In this document: positions 17,901-25,416 of the stretch, in pieces
Numbering within the stretch: the stretch's first letter is position 1
How the letters are laid out: every line of letters starts with the position of its first letter
Origin: Streptomyces sp. YIM 130001
Lineage (GTDB): Bacteria; Actinomycetota; Actinomycetes; Streptomycetales; Streptomycetaceae
Direction of reading: 5' to 3'
DNA: 64,000 bases
Assembly (NCBI RefSeq): GCF_003574445.1
Contig: NZ_KZ984548.1
Coordinates: forward strand, 485,013 to 549,012
Program-made: the position numbers and the translations under genes
The notes under the pieces: model-generated
What the model was told of the DNA's origin: nothing
Databases searched by the model: none
What the model saw: only the letters and a program-made list of their open reading frames with translations

Positions 17901-18132
17901 TGCCCTGTTCCGCGAACCGCTGCCCGAAGGTTCTGCGGCCCGCCTCCGCCTCGTCGAGAGCCTGCAGATAGGCCGCGTACTCCTCCGCCGATGTCTCGGC
18001 CATCGCGTCCAGGGACCCGCGCGCCCGGCTGAGCAGCACGTTCCCGTCGGCCCGGCCTCCGGAGCGCCTGACCTCCTCCTCCACGGCCCGCGCCAACAGG
18101 CCCTCGGCCTCCACCCGATGGCTGTCCCGCAT
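14929..18132 (-). CDS. membrane-anchored NB-ARC (STAND) ATPase with TPR repeats
   Basis: A 1067-residue signalling ATPase. An N-terminal helical region (residues 1-75) is followed by two adjacent transmembrane helices (about 80-98 and 103-122). The NB-ARC NTPase has Walker A GPPGSGRST at 246-254, Walker B VTVILDDAND, a sensor in VLVTSRRP, and the GLPLAL motif (ELCGGLPLALRVAG) near 420. A winged-helix region (about 490-560) precedes a C-terminal array of roughly 40-residue TPR units, several starting with G(E/Q/D)AW. STAND proteins assemble when the repeat domain senses a ligand. The ATG at 18132 is chosen because AAGGGGG lies six bases upstream. Target and trigger are unknown. Confidence 0.85.
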   Translation of the reverse strand: MRDSHRVEAEGLLARAVEEEVRRSGGRADGNVLLSRARGSLDAMAETSAEEYAAYLQALDEAEAGRRTFGQRFAEQGTTPVLVTAVAALAASVADLSFGTGAGTALAAGAVVAVAGAATTVGRVTAAHWPAAHRQAGALHQPGGPEQLRLQWLTALEVRGIRPYLDQQRVVAAATTTGAKKPPPLRRTDKSAAARRRTVLANSFGQLPEPQGPFAGRRQDMAQIGQWVHAARASTETRPTVVVLHGPPGSGRSTLALRAAHGLKDQFRGACVVDLRGNSTTDGPLSTRDALLHLLNRLGAPREQLLFRERVSQEQQLRRLTELYHQHLTGLPVTVILDDANDAEQVRTLVPDRSDSLVLVTSRRPLELDPELPAWVHHLPVGPLDAAGAEELLRESAQDSSEPYDADSSDLVRELCGGLPLALRVAGSAIGPRSTRELAADLSAYGPVDPVERALWLRYTDQPDPARRLLRRLALAGRASLGAAAAAALLSTDETEAGRRLDGLADAGLVVRVRGSRYRLHGLVRSFARARLLDEEEPGERTAAQERLIANYAELADSVIRLVDGKTSTRADQFGPHGFTSLDAALRWLDDESSFITAALRHAEGVDQQAVLNLLGALCDYCLLRGDLYRLGEISELTQAVDQGLLGRSVQWRTGIAARQLGELDRARSTLSSVVDLYFEAHHESGAARALCSLGITLHHQGQLTEAAAKLREALDLQSSEALAGDRAWTQHALAAVERDRAHVTEALALLNSALTLHRESESVHGQAWAHFQLGQLCLRMDDVPRAESELREALDLYGRTRDGRGEAWALTQLARARLVAGDPSAAVDGLRQAVSRHRDNEDARGEAWSLYYLGQALEGTGSLDQAVRDLERARTMFSRMRDVYGLACARHHSGRVTRDQNAARTGSLRNSGFARQLLADARADFQRIKVAHGEAWTCLELAVVDAGNARSQQALGLCDDAAGLFASYGDRRGEDWARFLRCTLLPYASPGGSEVGTAVAQEELSQLSRSGHPIRDPKLGDYLATYALMLERGVDLESGWQAWRLGMVPGRHSREVMGVPVGADAA

Positions 18133-18333
18133 CTGCATCCCCCTTTGGAGTCCGCCCGCAGCCGGTTCGCTGCCGGACACCGGCATTCCATGCTCCACGA
18201 CTACGCCTGACTGATCGTGAGCAACAAGTGTCCTGCGCACAACGGCACTTCGCGAGGGCCCCTACCCGCTGCACCGTTTCCCTGAGCCCTTCTTGAGCCT
18301 TCGGGCAAACATCCGTGCGCCCCGTCGGCCGGG

Positions 18334-19524
18334 TCAGGTCGTGTAGTCCGCGTTGATTCTCACGTAGCTCTCGGTGAGGTCGCAGCCGTAGACCGTGAAG
18401 TCTCCCCGGGAGAGGCCCAGGTCGATGCGGATGGTGACCTCGGTGCCGGAGAGGTACTCGGCGGCCTGGTGGAGGAGGGTGTCGGTGGGCTCGTCCGGGT
18501 GCATCGGCAGGTCGCCGAACTGGATGCGGACGCGGGAGGGTTCGATGTCGGTCTCCTCGTGGAGTTTGCCGACGGCCATCGCCACCCGGCCCCAGTTCGG
18601 GTCGCTGCCGTGTACTGCGGCTTTGACGAGTGGGGAGTTGACCACGCTCTTGCCGACGCGCTTGGCCTGGGCGTCGTCGCGGGCGCCGGTGACGTGGACC
18701 TCGATGAGTTTGCCCGCGCCTTCGCCGTCCGAGGCGATGTCCCGCACCAGGTGCAGGGCGCAGTCGTACAGCGCCTGTTCGAAGGCGGCCGGGTCGACCG
18801 GGCCCGCGAGGCCGTTGGCGAACACAGCGGCGGTGTCGCTGGTCGAGGTGTCCGTGTCGATGCTCAGGGCGTTGAACGTCCGGTCCGTCACGCGCCGGAA
18901 GACCGCGTCGAGTTCGGCGGCCGGGACGTCCGCGTCGGTGAAGAAGAACGTCAGCAGGGTGGCCATGTCCGGCTCGATCATGCCGACGCCCTTGGCGATG
19001 CCGGTGATCACCGCGTCCCCGCAGCGCACCGATACGTACTTGGGGCGGGTGTCCGTCGTCATCATCGCTGCTGCGGCCGCGGCGAAGTCCGCCTCGGGGA
19101 ACGGCCGGGTGAGGGCGTCGAGGCCGGTCCGGATGCTGTCCATCGGGTAAGGGCGGCCGATCACGCCGGTGGAGCCGATGACCAGCTCGTCCGGCGCGAT
19201 CCCCGCGATCGTGGCGACCTTGCGGCGTACCTCCTCGGCATGTGCGGCGCCTGCGCGCCCCGTGGCCACGTTCGCGTTGCGGGAGAGTACGACCATGCCG
19301 CGGCTGCGCTGCCGGGCCGCCGATGCGCGGCTGAGTACGACGCTCGGGCCGGCGAAACGGGACCGGGTGAACACCGCGGCGGATCGTGCGGGCACCTCGG
19401 ACACCACGGCGGTGAAGTCGTCCTCGACGTCCTTGAGGCCCATGTTCGTCGAGACGCCGCGAAAGCCCCGCGGGTACGGCGTGCGGGGCTGGGTGTGGGG
19501 TTGCGTCTGGGGCTGTGGCTGCAT
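18334..19524 (-). CDS. argJ: ornithine acetyltransferase (ArgJ family, resembles clavulanate-cluster Oat2)
   Basis: Transfers acetyl between N-acetylornithine and glutamate, and in some members makes N-acetylglutamate from acetyl-CoA. The 396-residue precursor has the self-cleavage site KGVGMIEPDMA/TLLTF, where Thr189 becomes the catalytic nucleophile. Downstream blocks FNALSIDTDTSTSDTA, DPNWGRVAMAVGK and the C-terminus YVRINADYTT are complete. From memory, the N-terminal GFR block, SRFAGPSVVLSR, and ATLLTFF instead of the ATM form common in ArgJ of argCJBD operons resemble Oat2 of clavulanic acid clusters. No other arg gene adjoins it. The first 15 residues are a Gln/Pro-rich extension. Confidence 0.85.
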   Translation of the reverse strand: MQPQPQTQPHTQPRTPYPRGFRGVSTNMGLKDVEDDFTAVVSEVPARSAAVFTRSRFAGPSVVLSRASAARQRSRGMVVLSRNANVATGRAGAAHAEEVRRKVATIAGIAPDELVIGSTGVIGRPYPMDSIRTGLDALTRPFPEADFAAAAAAMMTTDTRPKYVSVRCGDAVITGIAKGVGMIEPDMATLLTFFFTDADVPAAELDAVFRRVTDRTFNALSIDTDTSTSDTAAVFANGLAGPVDPAAFEQALYDCALHLVRDIASDGEGAGKLIEVHVTGARDDAQAKRVGKSVVNSPLVKAAVHGSDPNWGRVAMAVGKLHEETDIEPSRVRIQFGDLPMHPDEPTDTLLHQAAEYLSGTEVTIRIDLGLSRGDFTVYGCDLTESYVRINADYTT

Positions 19525-19930
19525 GGCCGGGTGCACCTCGCTGCAAGGCCGGGATTGCGGATGAATATGCGTAGTAGCGTATAGGTATGCATTCGCTTGT
19601 CGAGGGGTGGCGGAGGGGGCGACGTCGGGGGGTGGGCGGCTCGGCGGATCTCCGCAGGGGTGGCCCCGGCTGTGTGAAGTGACGTACCGCGGGGGCCGGT
19701 TGGTGTGCGGGCCCGCAGCGGAAGGCTTCCGGGTCGGCGGGTTGCCGCGCGGTCGCGCCGTGATGCTGGGCGCCTGTGCCGTGACCCAGGGTGGTGCGCG
19801 CGGCGGATCCTGCACTTGTAGGACCCTACAAAGAGCCGGACTCTGCCCCCGGGCGTCTTCATGCCTTCCACCCCTGGCTGACTTCGCCGCGTCGCCTGTG
19901 TACTCCTCACATACGCTGAACGAAGCAAGG
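19525..19930. other. 406-base divergent intergenic region
   Basis: Lies between the start of argJ (minus) and the peptide gene (plus). The first 70 bases are AT-richer and hold GAATATGCG (19563-19571) and GTATGCATTC (19585-19594), which resemble ArgR half-sites. A perfect palindrome lies at 19816-19831. Just before the peptide gene is a promoter-like stretch near GTACTCCTCACATACGCT (about 19899-19916). I see no convincing coding frame between 19600 and 19810. Confidence 0.5.
19816..19831. promoter_or_regulatory. perfect palindrome TTGTAG-N4-CTACAA (site A)
   Basis: TTGTAGGACCCTACAA has arms complementary over 7 bp. Degenerate copies occur upstream of the five-gene operon (26018-26033) and the xdh operon (31367-31382). 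It is 110 bases upstream of the peptide gene and 306 upstream of the deaminase. Confidence 0.6.
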
Positions 19931-19940
19931 GGTGAACGAC

Positions 19941-20075
19941 GTGGAACCTTCTCCGGCGTCCCCGCGGGCGGAAGCGCTCGATGCGGCGGCTCAGCATCCG
20001 GACGCGACGGCGGTCGCGGACGGTATCGACATGATGACCGAGAGCAACAACTCTGAGTGGTCCGTGGCCACTTGA
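19941..20075 (+). CDS. 44-residue acidic peptide, possible RiPP-type precursor or leader peptide
   Basis: GTG start with AAGGGG eight bases upstream; a GTG three codons earlier is an alternative start. About 79% of third positions are G or C, close to real genes here. The peptide has an acidic Ala/Pro-rich N-terminal part (EPSPASPRAEALDAAAQ, then DATAVADGIDMM) and ends TESNNSEWSVAT. It has no cysteine, membrane helix or zinc motif. The acidic leader followed by a Ser/Thr/Asn/Trp-rich tail resembles a modified-peptide precursor in layout only. It lies 61 bases before the deaminase on the same strand. I do not recognise the family; a regulatory upstream ORF is the main alternative. Confidence 0.45.
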   Translation: MEPSPASPRAEALDAAAQHPDATAVADGIDMMTESNNSEWSVAT

Positions 20076-20136
20076 CCCGCACCCCGTACGGGCAGAGCAG
20101 CCGGGGAACTTCCATCGACTCCGAAAGAAGTGACAA

Positions 20137-20640
20137 GTGAGCGCGCAGACCCAAGAAACCAGCGTCCACGAGGCCGAGCGTGCGTGGCTGAACGAGGCGA
20201 TCGACCTCGCCACCACCAGCGTGGCGAACGGCGGCGGTCCCTTCGGCGCCCTGATCGCCAAGGACGGCGAGATCGTCACGCTCGGGAACAACCAGGTCAC
20301 CTCGAACCTGGACCCCACCGCACACGCCGAGGTGAGCGCGATGCGCGCCGCCTGTCAGAAGCTCGGCAGCTTCTCGCTCGAGGGCTGCGTCCTGGTCACG
20401 TCGTGCGAGCCGTGTCCGATGTGCCTGTCCTCCGCGCTGTGGGCGCGCGTGGACCGGATCGTGTTCTCCGCCGACCGGCACGACGCCGCGGTGGCCGGCT
20501 TCGACGACCGTAAGTTCTACGACCTGTTCCAGAAGCAGCCTGCGTCGATGTGGCCGGTGGACGTCGAGCAGATCGACCTGCCGAACCGCACCGCGCCGTT
20601 CGACGCGTGGCTGGCCAAGTCGGACCGCGTCGACTACTGA
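20137..20640 (+). CDS. guanine deaminase (cytidine-deaminase fold, GuaD type)
   Basis: Hydrolyses guanine to xanthine. The 167-residue protein has the zinc-site motifs HAEVSAMR (His ligand, catalytic Glu) and PCPMCL (two Cys ligands). GGGPFGALIAKDGEIV, HDAAVAGFDD and the C-terminal APFDAWLAKSDRVDY match the Bacillus GuaD subfamily rather than tRNA adenosine deaminase TadA, which lacks this tail. GTG start. Xanthine dehydrogenase genes at 26-31 kb would take its product. A short peptide gene precedes it and a palindrome shared with the xdh promoter region lies upstream. Confidence 0.85.
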   Translation: MSAQTQETSVHEAERAWLNEAIDLATTSVANGGGPFGALIAKDGEIVTLGNNQVTSNLDPTAHAEVSAMRAACQKLGSFSLEGCVLVTSCEPCPMCLSSALWARVDRIVFSADRHDAAVAGFDDRKFYDLFQKQPASMWPVDVEQIDLPNRTAPFDAWLAKSDRVDY

Positions 20641-20680
20641 CACACCGCGGGTCCCGCGTTCGGGAGCCGACCATCCAGGC

Positions 20681-20717
20681 GGACGGGCCGGGCGTCGTGA
20701 TGACGCCCGGCCCGTCC
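20681..20717. terminator. bidirectional terminator hairpin
   Basis: A perfect 16-bp inverted repeat (GGACGGGCCGGGCGTC, 5-base loop) lies between the convergent deaminase gene and the phosphatase that ends the five-gene operon. Confidence 0.8.
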
Positions 20718-20732
20718 GTTCCTGCGGCCGGT

Positions 20733-21374
20733 TCAGCCCAGATGGGAGATGTCGTTCAGCGCCCGTACGGACGCGGTGCCGTGGCTGTCGTAGGACAGGA
20801 CCGACACGGAGGCCGCCGCGAGTTCCATCCGGAACAGGGACGCGGGGGGCGCGCCGAGCGCCAGGCGGACCAGGGTGCGCAGCGGTGCGACGTGCGAGAC
20901 GACCAGCACCGTACGCCCCGCATGCCGCGCCAGGATCCGGTCCCGCGACCGGGAGACCCGGCGTGACACCGACGCGAACGTCTCGCCCGTGCGGCCCGGC
21001 GCGACCGTCGGCGACCGACGCCAGGCCGCCAGCTCCTGCGGGAAGCGCTCGCGCACCTCGGCGAACGTGAGCCCCTCCCAGGCGCCGTAGTCCGCCTCCC
21101 GCAGCCCCTCGTCGATGGTCACGTCCAGACCGAGGCGCAGGGCCACCGTCCGGGCCGTCTCGCGGCAGCGGGCCAGCGGCGAGGACACCACGTCCTGCAC
21201 CGTGCCGCGCGCCGCGAGAGCCCCCGCCACGGCCTCCGCCTGCCGCCGACCGGTGGCCGAGAGCGCCGGGTCGCCGCCGCCGCTGCCCGAGATGCGCCGC
21301 TGGGAAGTCAGCGCGGTCTCGCCGTGCCGCAGCAGGAGCAGGGTCGTCGGCGCCCCGGCCTGCCCCTCGGTCAC
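20733..21374 (-). CDS. histidine phosphatase family protein
   Basis: A 213-residue phosphoglycerate-mutase-like phosphatase. The phospho-accepting RHGET motif (LLLLRHGETALTSQRR) is near residue 17, with the partner Arg in SSPLARCRETA, acid Glu in EADYGAWEGLTFAEV, and a second catalytic His in VVSHVAPLRTL. It removes phosphate from a small molecule, not identifiable from sequence. The GTG start overlaps the carbamoyltransferase stop (GTGA), making it the last gene of the five-gene operon, so it probably dephosphorylates a pathway intermediate. Generic CobC-like phosphatases look the same. Confidence 0.85.
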   Translation of the reverse strand: MTEGQAGAPTTLLLLRHGETALTSQRRISGSGGGDPALSATGRRQAEAVAGALAARGTVQDVVSSPLARCRETARTVALRLGLDVTIDEGLREADYGAWEGLTFAEVRERFPQELAAWRRSPTVAPGRTGETFASVSRRVSRSRDRILARHAGRTVLVVSHVAPLRTLVRLALGAPPASLFRMELAAASVSVLSYDSHGTASVRALNDISHLG

Positions 21375-23173
21375 GCCGGCGTACCCGTCTTCGAGACGAG
21401 GTAGTCGCCCAGGACGAGGTGGTCGATCTCCGTGCCGAGGAAGCACTTCAGCGCATCGGCCGGTGTACAGACGATCGGCTCACCCGCCACGTTGAACGAC
21501 GTGTTGAGCAGGCACGGCACATCGGTGAGTGCCGTGAACCGGCGCAGCAGCGACGCCAGGCGCGGGGTGTCCTCGTCCGTGACGGTCTGCACCCTGGACG
21601 TACCGTCCACATGGGTCGCCCCCGGGATCACGTCCTGGAACTCCGGACGCACCGGGAACACGAACGTCATGTACGGCGAGCGCGTCTTGCGGCCCATGTC
21701 GAAGATCTTCGGTGCGTCCGACTCGAGGACGATCGGAGCGAACGGGCGGAACGGTTCGCGGTGCTTCACCCGGGTGTTGATCACGTCCTTGATGTCGGGG
21801 AAGTTCGGGTTGGCCAGGATGCTGCGGTGGCCGAGCGCCCGGGGCCCGTGCTCGAGCCGGCCCTCGTACCAGCCGATGACGACCTTCTCGGTGAGCAGCT
21901 GCGCCACCTTCTCGACGACCTCCTCGTCGCCGCTCAGCCGCCTCCACTCGATCCGGCCGTCGCACTCCGCGAGGGCCTTCTCGATCACCGAGTCGTCGTA
22001 CTCCGGCCCGAGGTACGGGGTGACCCGATGCGCGGGTCTCGGCTCGCCCGCGCTGTCCGGGTGGTGGAGCCAGGCGTGGACCGCGGCGCCCAGGGTGACT
22101 CCCGTGTCGCTGGCGCCGAAGCTCACGTCCATGTCGTCGAAGCGTGAACTCTGGAGCAGAGGCGTGTTGTTGAGGCAGTTGAGCGCCACGCCTCCCTCGA
22201 AGAGGAGGTGGTCCAGATCGGTCCTCGCCTCCAGAGCGCGGAGCTGGTGACGCGTGACGACGGACAGCATCTCCTGTGCGGCGGCGGCCACCCGGGACCG
22301 GTACTCCAGGGAGTCGCGGAACGGCCCGAAGTACTCCTCGAAGAGCGGGTCGAGGCTCTGCGGGTTGTCCGTCTCCAGCGGCCTGGCGAAGCGGTACGTG
22401 CCCTGGTCGCCGAGCTCCACGAACTGCTCGACGAACGGGTTCGGCGACGGCGGGTCCGCGTATCCGGACAGGCCCATCACCTTGTACTCGTCGTTGTTCG
22501 GGACGAACCCGAGGAAGCGGGTGATGGCGCTGAACAGCATGCCCATCGAGTACTCGGCGCCGATGGCCGACTCCTCGAAGACGCGGACCCGGCCGTCGCG
22601 GATCTCGCCCGTGAGGGTCGAGAGCACTTCGGCGCGGCCGTCGCTGATGAGGAACGCGCTGTCCCGCATGCCTGCCGCGTAATAGCCGGTCATGGCGTGT
22701 GCGAGGTGGTGGGGTACGAACACCACCTTGTCCGGGTCGGGAGTGAAGCCCGTGCGTGCCGCGAAATCGGCGAGGATCGCCTCGTGGCTGACGACCTCGG
22801 AGTACAAGGTGCCGATACTGCCCAGGAGTTGAAGCTTCGCAGCCGGTGGCACGGGCGCGGACACGATGCCCGACAGCATCTCGTCGAGCACCCCGGCGGA
22901 GAAGTCGAACGGGATGGCGATCAGGTCGATGTCGGAGAACTGCAGCCCCGCCTGCTCCAGGCACCAGGCGATCGAACGGACCGGGAAGTCGGTGGTCTTC
23001 TTCTCCCGGTTGAGCCGCTCCTCCTCCACCGCGGCGACGAGTTCGCCGTCGACGAGCAGTGAGGCGGCCGCATCGTGGCCGAGCAGGTAGTGCTTGTCCT
23101 TGCCGACCGCGCCGAAGTGCTCGGCGAAGACCTCCGATACGCGGGTGAAACCGTTGCAGCCCAAGACGATCAT
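21371..23173 (-). CDS. carbamoyltransferase, NodU/TobZ/CmcH family
   Basis: Transfers carbamoyl from carbamoyl phosphate, via carbamoyl-adenylate, to an alcohol or amine of a small molecule. The 600-residue length is normal. The N-terminal Kae1-like domain has GHDAAASLL, EEERLNREK and the metal-binding HHLAHAM; then SDGRAEVLS, an NCLNN block and GASDTGVTLGAAVHAW. The C-terminal YrdC-like domain shows EHGPRALGHRSILA and PCLLNTSFNVAGEPIV. Family members decorate antibiotics (tobramycin, cephamycin, ansamycins) and Nod factors, so its presence implies a dedicated biosynthetic product. It overlaps both neighbours by 4 bases. ATG at 23173 has the SD AGAAGGGA. Confidence 0.93.
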   Translation of the reverse strand: MIVLGCNGFTRVSEVFAEHFGAVGKDKHYLLGHDAAASLLVDGELVAAVEEERLNREKKTTDFPVRSIAWCLEQAGLQFSDIDLIAIPFDFSAGVLDEMLSGIVSAPVPPAAKLQLLGSIGTLYSEVVSHEAILADFAARTGFTPDPDKVVFVPHHLAHAMTGYYAAGMRDSAFLISDGRAEVLSTLTGEIRDGRVRVFEESAIGAEYSMGMLFSAITRFLGFVPNNDEYKVMGLSGYADPPSPNPFVEQFVELGDQGTYRFARPLETDNPQSLDPLFEEYFGPFRDSLEYRSRVAAAAQEMLSVVTRHQLRALEARTDLDHLLFEGGVALNCLNNTPLLQSSRFDDMDVSFGASDTGVTLGAAVHAWLHHPDSAGEPRPAHRVTPYLGPEYDDSVIEKALAECDGRIEWRRLSGDEEVVEKVAQLLTEKVVIGWYEGRLEHGPRALGHRSILANPNFPDIKDVINTRVKHREPFRPFAPIVLESDAPKIFDMGRKTRSPYMTFVFPVRPEFQDVIPGATHVDGTSRVQTVTDEDTPRLASLLRRFTALTDVPCLLNTSFNVAGEPIVCTPADALKCFLGTEIDHLVLGDYLVSKTGTPA

Positions 23174-24306
23174 GACGGTGTCCCTTCTCCGTCGGCCGGA
23201 CTCGGCGCCGGCCCGCCGGTGCATCGGGCGGTGGCGAGTCCGGCGATGTCGGTCCAGGGCTGCTTACCGAGCAGGAGATCGCGGACGATCTCGCCGGCGG
23301 CGGGCGCCTGGCACAGTCCCTGGCCGGAGAACCCGGCCGCGTAGACGAACGGTCGCGACGGGTCGCGGCCGATGAAGGCGGTGCCGTCCGGGCTCACGTC
23401 GAGGTCTCCGCTCCAGCCGCGCTCGAGTCGTCGGCCCGCCAACGACGGGTAGGTGGCGCCGAGTTGACGGGCCACCCGTCCCAGCCACGCCTCCCGGGAC
23501 TCGTCGGTGCCGGGGCGGCCCATGCCGACCAGGATGCGGTCTCCCCAGGTGCGGATCCGCAGGCTCGTCGGATGCAGCGTCATCGGCAGCGGCGCCCGCG
23601 GTGCGGGGCGCGGCGCATCGGTGAGCAGCAGCTCGATGGGATACGTGGTCACCGGCAGGCGCACACCGGCGAGGTCGGCGACCTGATCCGCCCAGGGACC
23701 GGCCGCGCAGACGACCGTGTCGGCGCGGATGCTGCCCGCGGACGTGTGTACCCGCCCGTCGGGGTCGATACCGGTCACGGGTGTGTGCGTACGGACGAGG
23801 GCCCCGGCCCGTTCGGCGGCGGTGGCGTAACCGCGCACGATCGCGGCGGGGTCGCAGGCGTACGCCTCGGGCGACCAGGCCGCCCCCACGACGGTCTGAT
23901 CGTCGAGCAGCGGGTTGAGTCGCGCGGCCTCGGCTGCGGTGACCAGCTCGACGGCCACACCCGCGGCATGCTGGGCGGCGCGGTCGCGCCGGAAGGCCTC
24001 GACCTGCCGCTCCTCGGTGAACAGCTCGAGGAATCCGACGCGCTGCAGGCCGAGATCGGTCCCGGTCCGCTCGGCGAAGGCGTGGTACGCCTCCGTGCTG
24101 CGCACGGCGAGGCTGCTGGTGAGGGGGCTGCCGGGGAAGTAGCTGCGGACGACGCCCGCGGTGTTCGCGGACGATCCCGATCCCAGCGCGCCGCGTTCGA
24201 GCAGGACGGTGTCGACGCCGGCTTCGGCGAGTTGGCAGGCGATGGAGGTGCCGATGACGCCGCCGCCGATGACGACGACGTCCGTGCGTGCGGGGAGTGC
24301 GCTCAT
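23170..24306 (-). CDS. FAD-dependent amine oxidase/dehydrogenase (DAO family)
   Basis: A 378-residue flavoenzyme of the D-amino-acid oxidase/sarcosine oxidase type, oxidising a secondary or primary amine. The N-terminal dinucleotide fold is VVVIGGGVIGTSIACQLAEAG with an E at the end of beta-2 (LLERG). GSGSSANTAGVVR is the flavin-contact loop, and the C-terminal block FSGQGLCQAPAAGEIVRDLL closes the FAD site. It overlaps the upstream cucumopine-synthase-like gene and the downstream carbamoyltransferase by ATGA. Substrate is unknown; in this operon it may oxidise an amino-acid-derived intermediate. Confidence 0.88.
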   Translation of the reverse strand: MSALPARTDVVVIGGGVIGTSIACQLAEAGVDTVLLERGALGSGSSANTAGVVRSYFPGSPLTSSLAVRSTEAYHAFAERTGTDLGLQRVGFLELFTEERQVEAFRRDRAAQHAAGVAVELVTAAEAARLNPLLDDQTVVGAAWSPEAYACDPAAIVRGYATAAERAGALVRTHTPVTGIDPDGRVHTSAGSIRADTVVCAAGPWADQVADLAGVRLPVTTYPIELLLTDAPRPAPRAPLPMTLHPTSLRIRTWGDRILVGMGRPGTDESREAWLGRVARQLGATYPSLAGRRLERGWSGDLDVSPDGTAFIGRDPSRPFVYAAGFSGQGLCQAPAAGEIVRDLLLGKQPWTDIAGLATARCTGGPAPSPADGEGTPS

Positions 24307-25346
24307 GCCGGGCGGCCCGCTTCGGCGGGTGCCTCGACCGCGGACTCGGGACGTTCCCGGAGTGCGGCGTCGGGCCGTTCCTGGCGCAGTGCGTCGCCGG
24401 CGTCCCAGGGGAACAGGTGCAGGTTCCAGCCGCCCAGGCAGTTGATGTAGAGGGCCAGTTGGCTCACCACCGCCTGGAACTCGTCCCGTTCCAGGCGGTC
24501 GAGGCAGTCCAGGAAGCGCTGGGTGAAGGCCCACAGCTTCTCCAGGCCGCAGTAGCCGAGGAACTCCGCCGGTACGCCGACGAGCAGGCGGGCCATCTGG
24601 CGCAGCGACTCCAGCGGCATGTCGCTCACGGCGCCGCGGACCAGGCCGCCGTAGGAGGCGTAACCCAGCGGCCGGGTCTCGCCGTTGACGAAAAGCAGGG
24701 TGGGCAGCACCGTGTCGAAGCTGCCGGCACCCGAGTGGATCGATCCGCGGTGCAGATCGGCGAGTTCGACCGGCTCGGCGAGCCAGATCCGCTCGGTCTC
24801 GGCGTGCACGTCGCGGATCAAGCGGTCGGCGTCCGGGTCGGTGGCGGTGAGCCGGGGGATGCGGTGGCCGCCCTCGGTGCCGGCCGCACGGACCTCCACC
24901 AGGATCTGCTTCTTCGTCGAGTAGACCGCGTCCCAGATCGCCTGCCCGGCCTCCAGCAGACCCGGCAGGTCCCGCTCACGGATCCGGCCGACCGGCGCGG
25001 CCGGCATCGGCTCGGTCAACTCGCCGTATTTGATGCCCAGATGCTGAAGCCCGGAAAGGAAAACCGTCCCGTCGGGCGCCTCGCGTCGGTCGGCGATCCG
25101 GTGGGACGGGTGGGTGTGCAGCAATTCGTGGACCGGTGCCACGTGATAGAGGTGGCTGCCCGCCACAAGGGCATGCCCCTGGAGGCTCTGGTAGGGCAGT
25201 GAATTCCACAGTGTGTCGGCCAACTCCGGGTTCCGGCCGTCGAGTTCGGCGGTGACGGTGATTCCCAGATCGGGCCAGGCTATCTCGATATTCCGTACGG
25301 ACTTCTGGGGCAGGGGAGTTGCGTCGTGCGACAACGGCTGGGGCAC
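24303..25346 (-). CDS. cucumopine-synthase-like protein (cyclophilin-like plus helical domain)
   Basis: A 347-residue protein. The first 150 residues (VRNIEIAWPDLGITVTAEL, then ADTLWNSLPYQSLQGHALVAGSHLYHVAPV) resemble the cyclophilin-like fold of DUF3830 and cucumopine synthase. The C-terminal part (SMPLESLR-type helix in DMPLESLRQMARLLVG, then CGLEKLWAFTQRFLDCLDRLE and LYINCLGGWNLHLFPW) resembles the cucumopine-synthase helical bundle. The Agrobacterium enzyme condenses histidine with 2-oxoglutarate in a Pictet-Spengler-type cyclisation; whether this one is catalytic is unknown. GTG start at 25346 with AAGGA seven bases upstream; overlaps the FAD gene. The family call is from memory of the fold pattern. 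Confidence 0.55.
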   Translation of the reverse strand: MPQPLSHDATPLPQKSVRNIEIAWPDLGITVTAELDGRNPELADTLWNSLPYQSLQGHALVAGSHLYHVAPVHELLHTHPSHRIADRREAPDGTVFLSGLQHLGIKYGELTEPMPAAPVGRIRERDLPGLLEAGQAIWDAVYSTKKQILVEVRAAGTEGGHRIPRLTATDPDADRLIRDVHAETERIWLAEPVELADLHRGSIHSGAGSFDTVLPTLLFVNGETRPLGYASYGGLVRGAVSDMPLESLRQMARLLVGVPAEFLGYCGLEKLWAFTQRFLDCLDRLERDEFQAVVSQLALYINCLGGWNLHLFPWDAGDALRQERPDAALRERPESAVEAPAEAGRPA

Positions 25347-25416
25347 AGAATTTCCTTCGCGTCGAGAGATGTCGGGAAGACGCCGCCAACAGGGCGACGC
25401 GGGGTGTCGGCGGCGG

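Noticed and set aside
14851..18210. 1119-codon open frame on the plus strand opposite the NB-ARC gene
   Set aside because: It is the mirror of a high-GC gene: Arg/Gly/Val/Leu/Gln-rich with no domain, and the opposite strand has complete NB-ARC and TPR motifs.
19607..20056. 149-codon plus-strand frame overlapping the acidic peptide gene
   Set aside because: Cys/Gly/Arg-rich without family resemblance; it crosses the palindrome and promoter-like region and lacks a good SD.
19941..20075. Acidic peptide considered as a LysW-type amino-group carrier or DUF397 protein
   Set aside because: It lacks the zinc-binding Cys residues and the C-terminal EDWGE of LysW-type carriers, and has no DUF397 motif.
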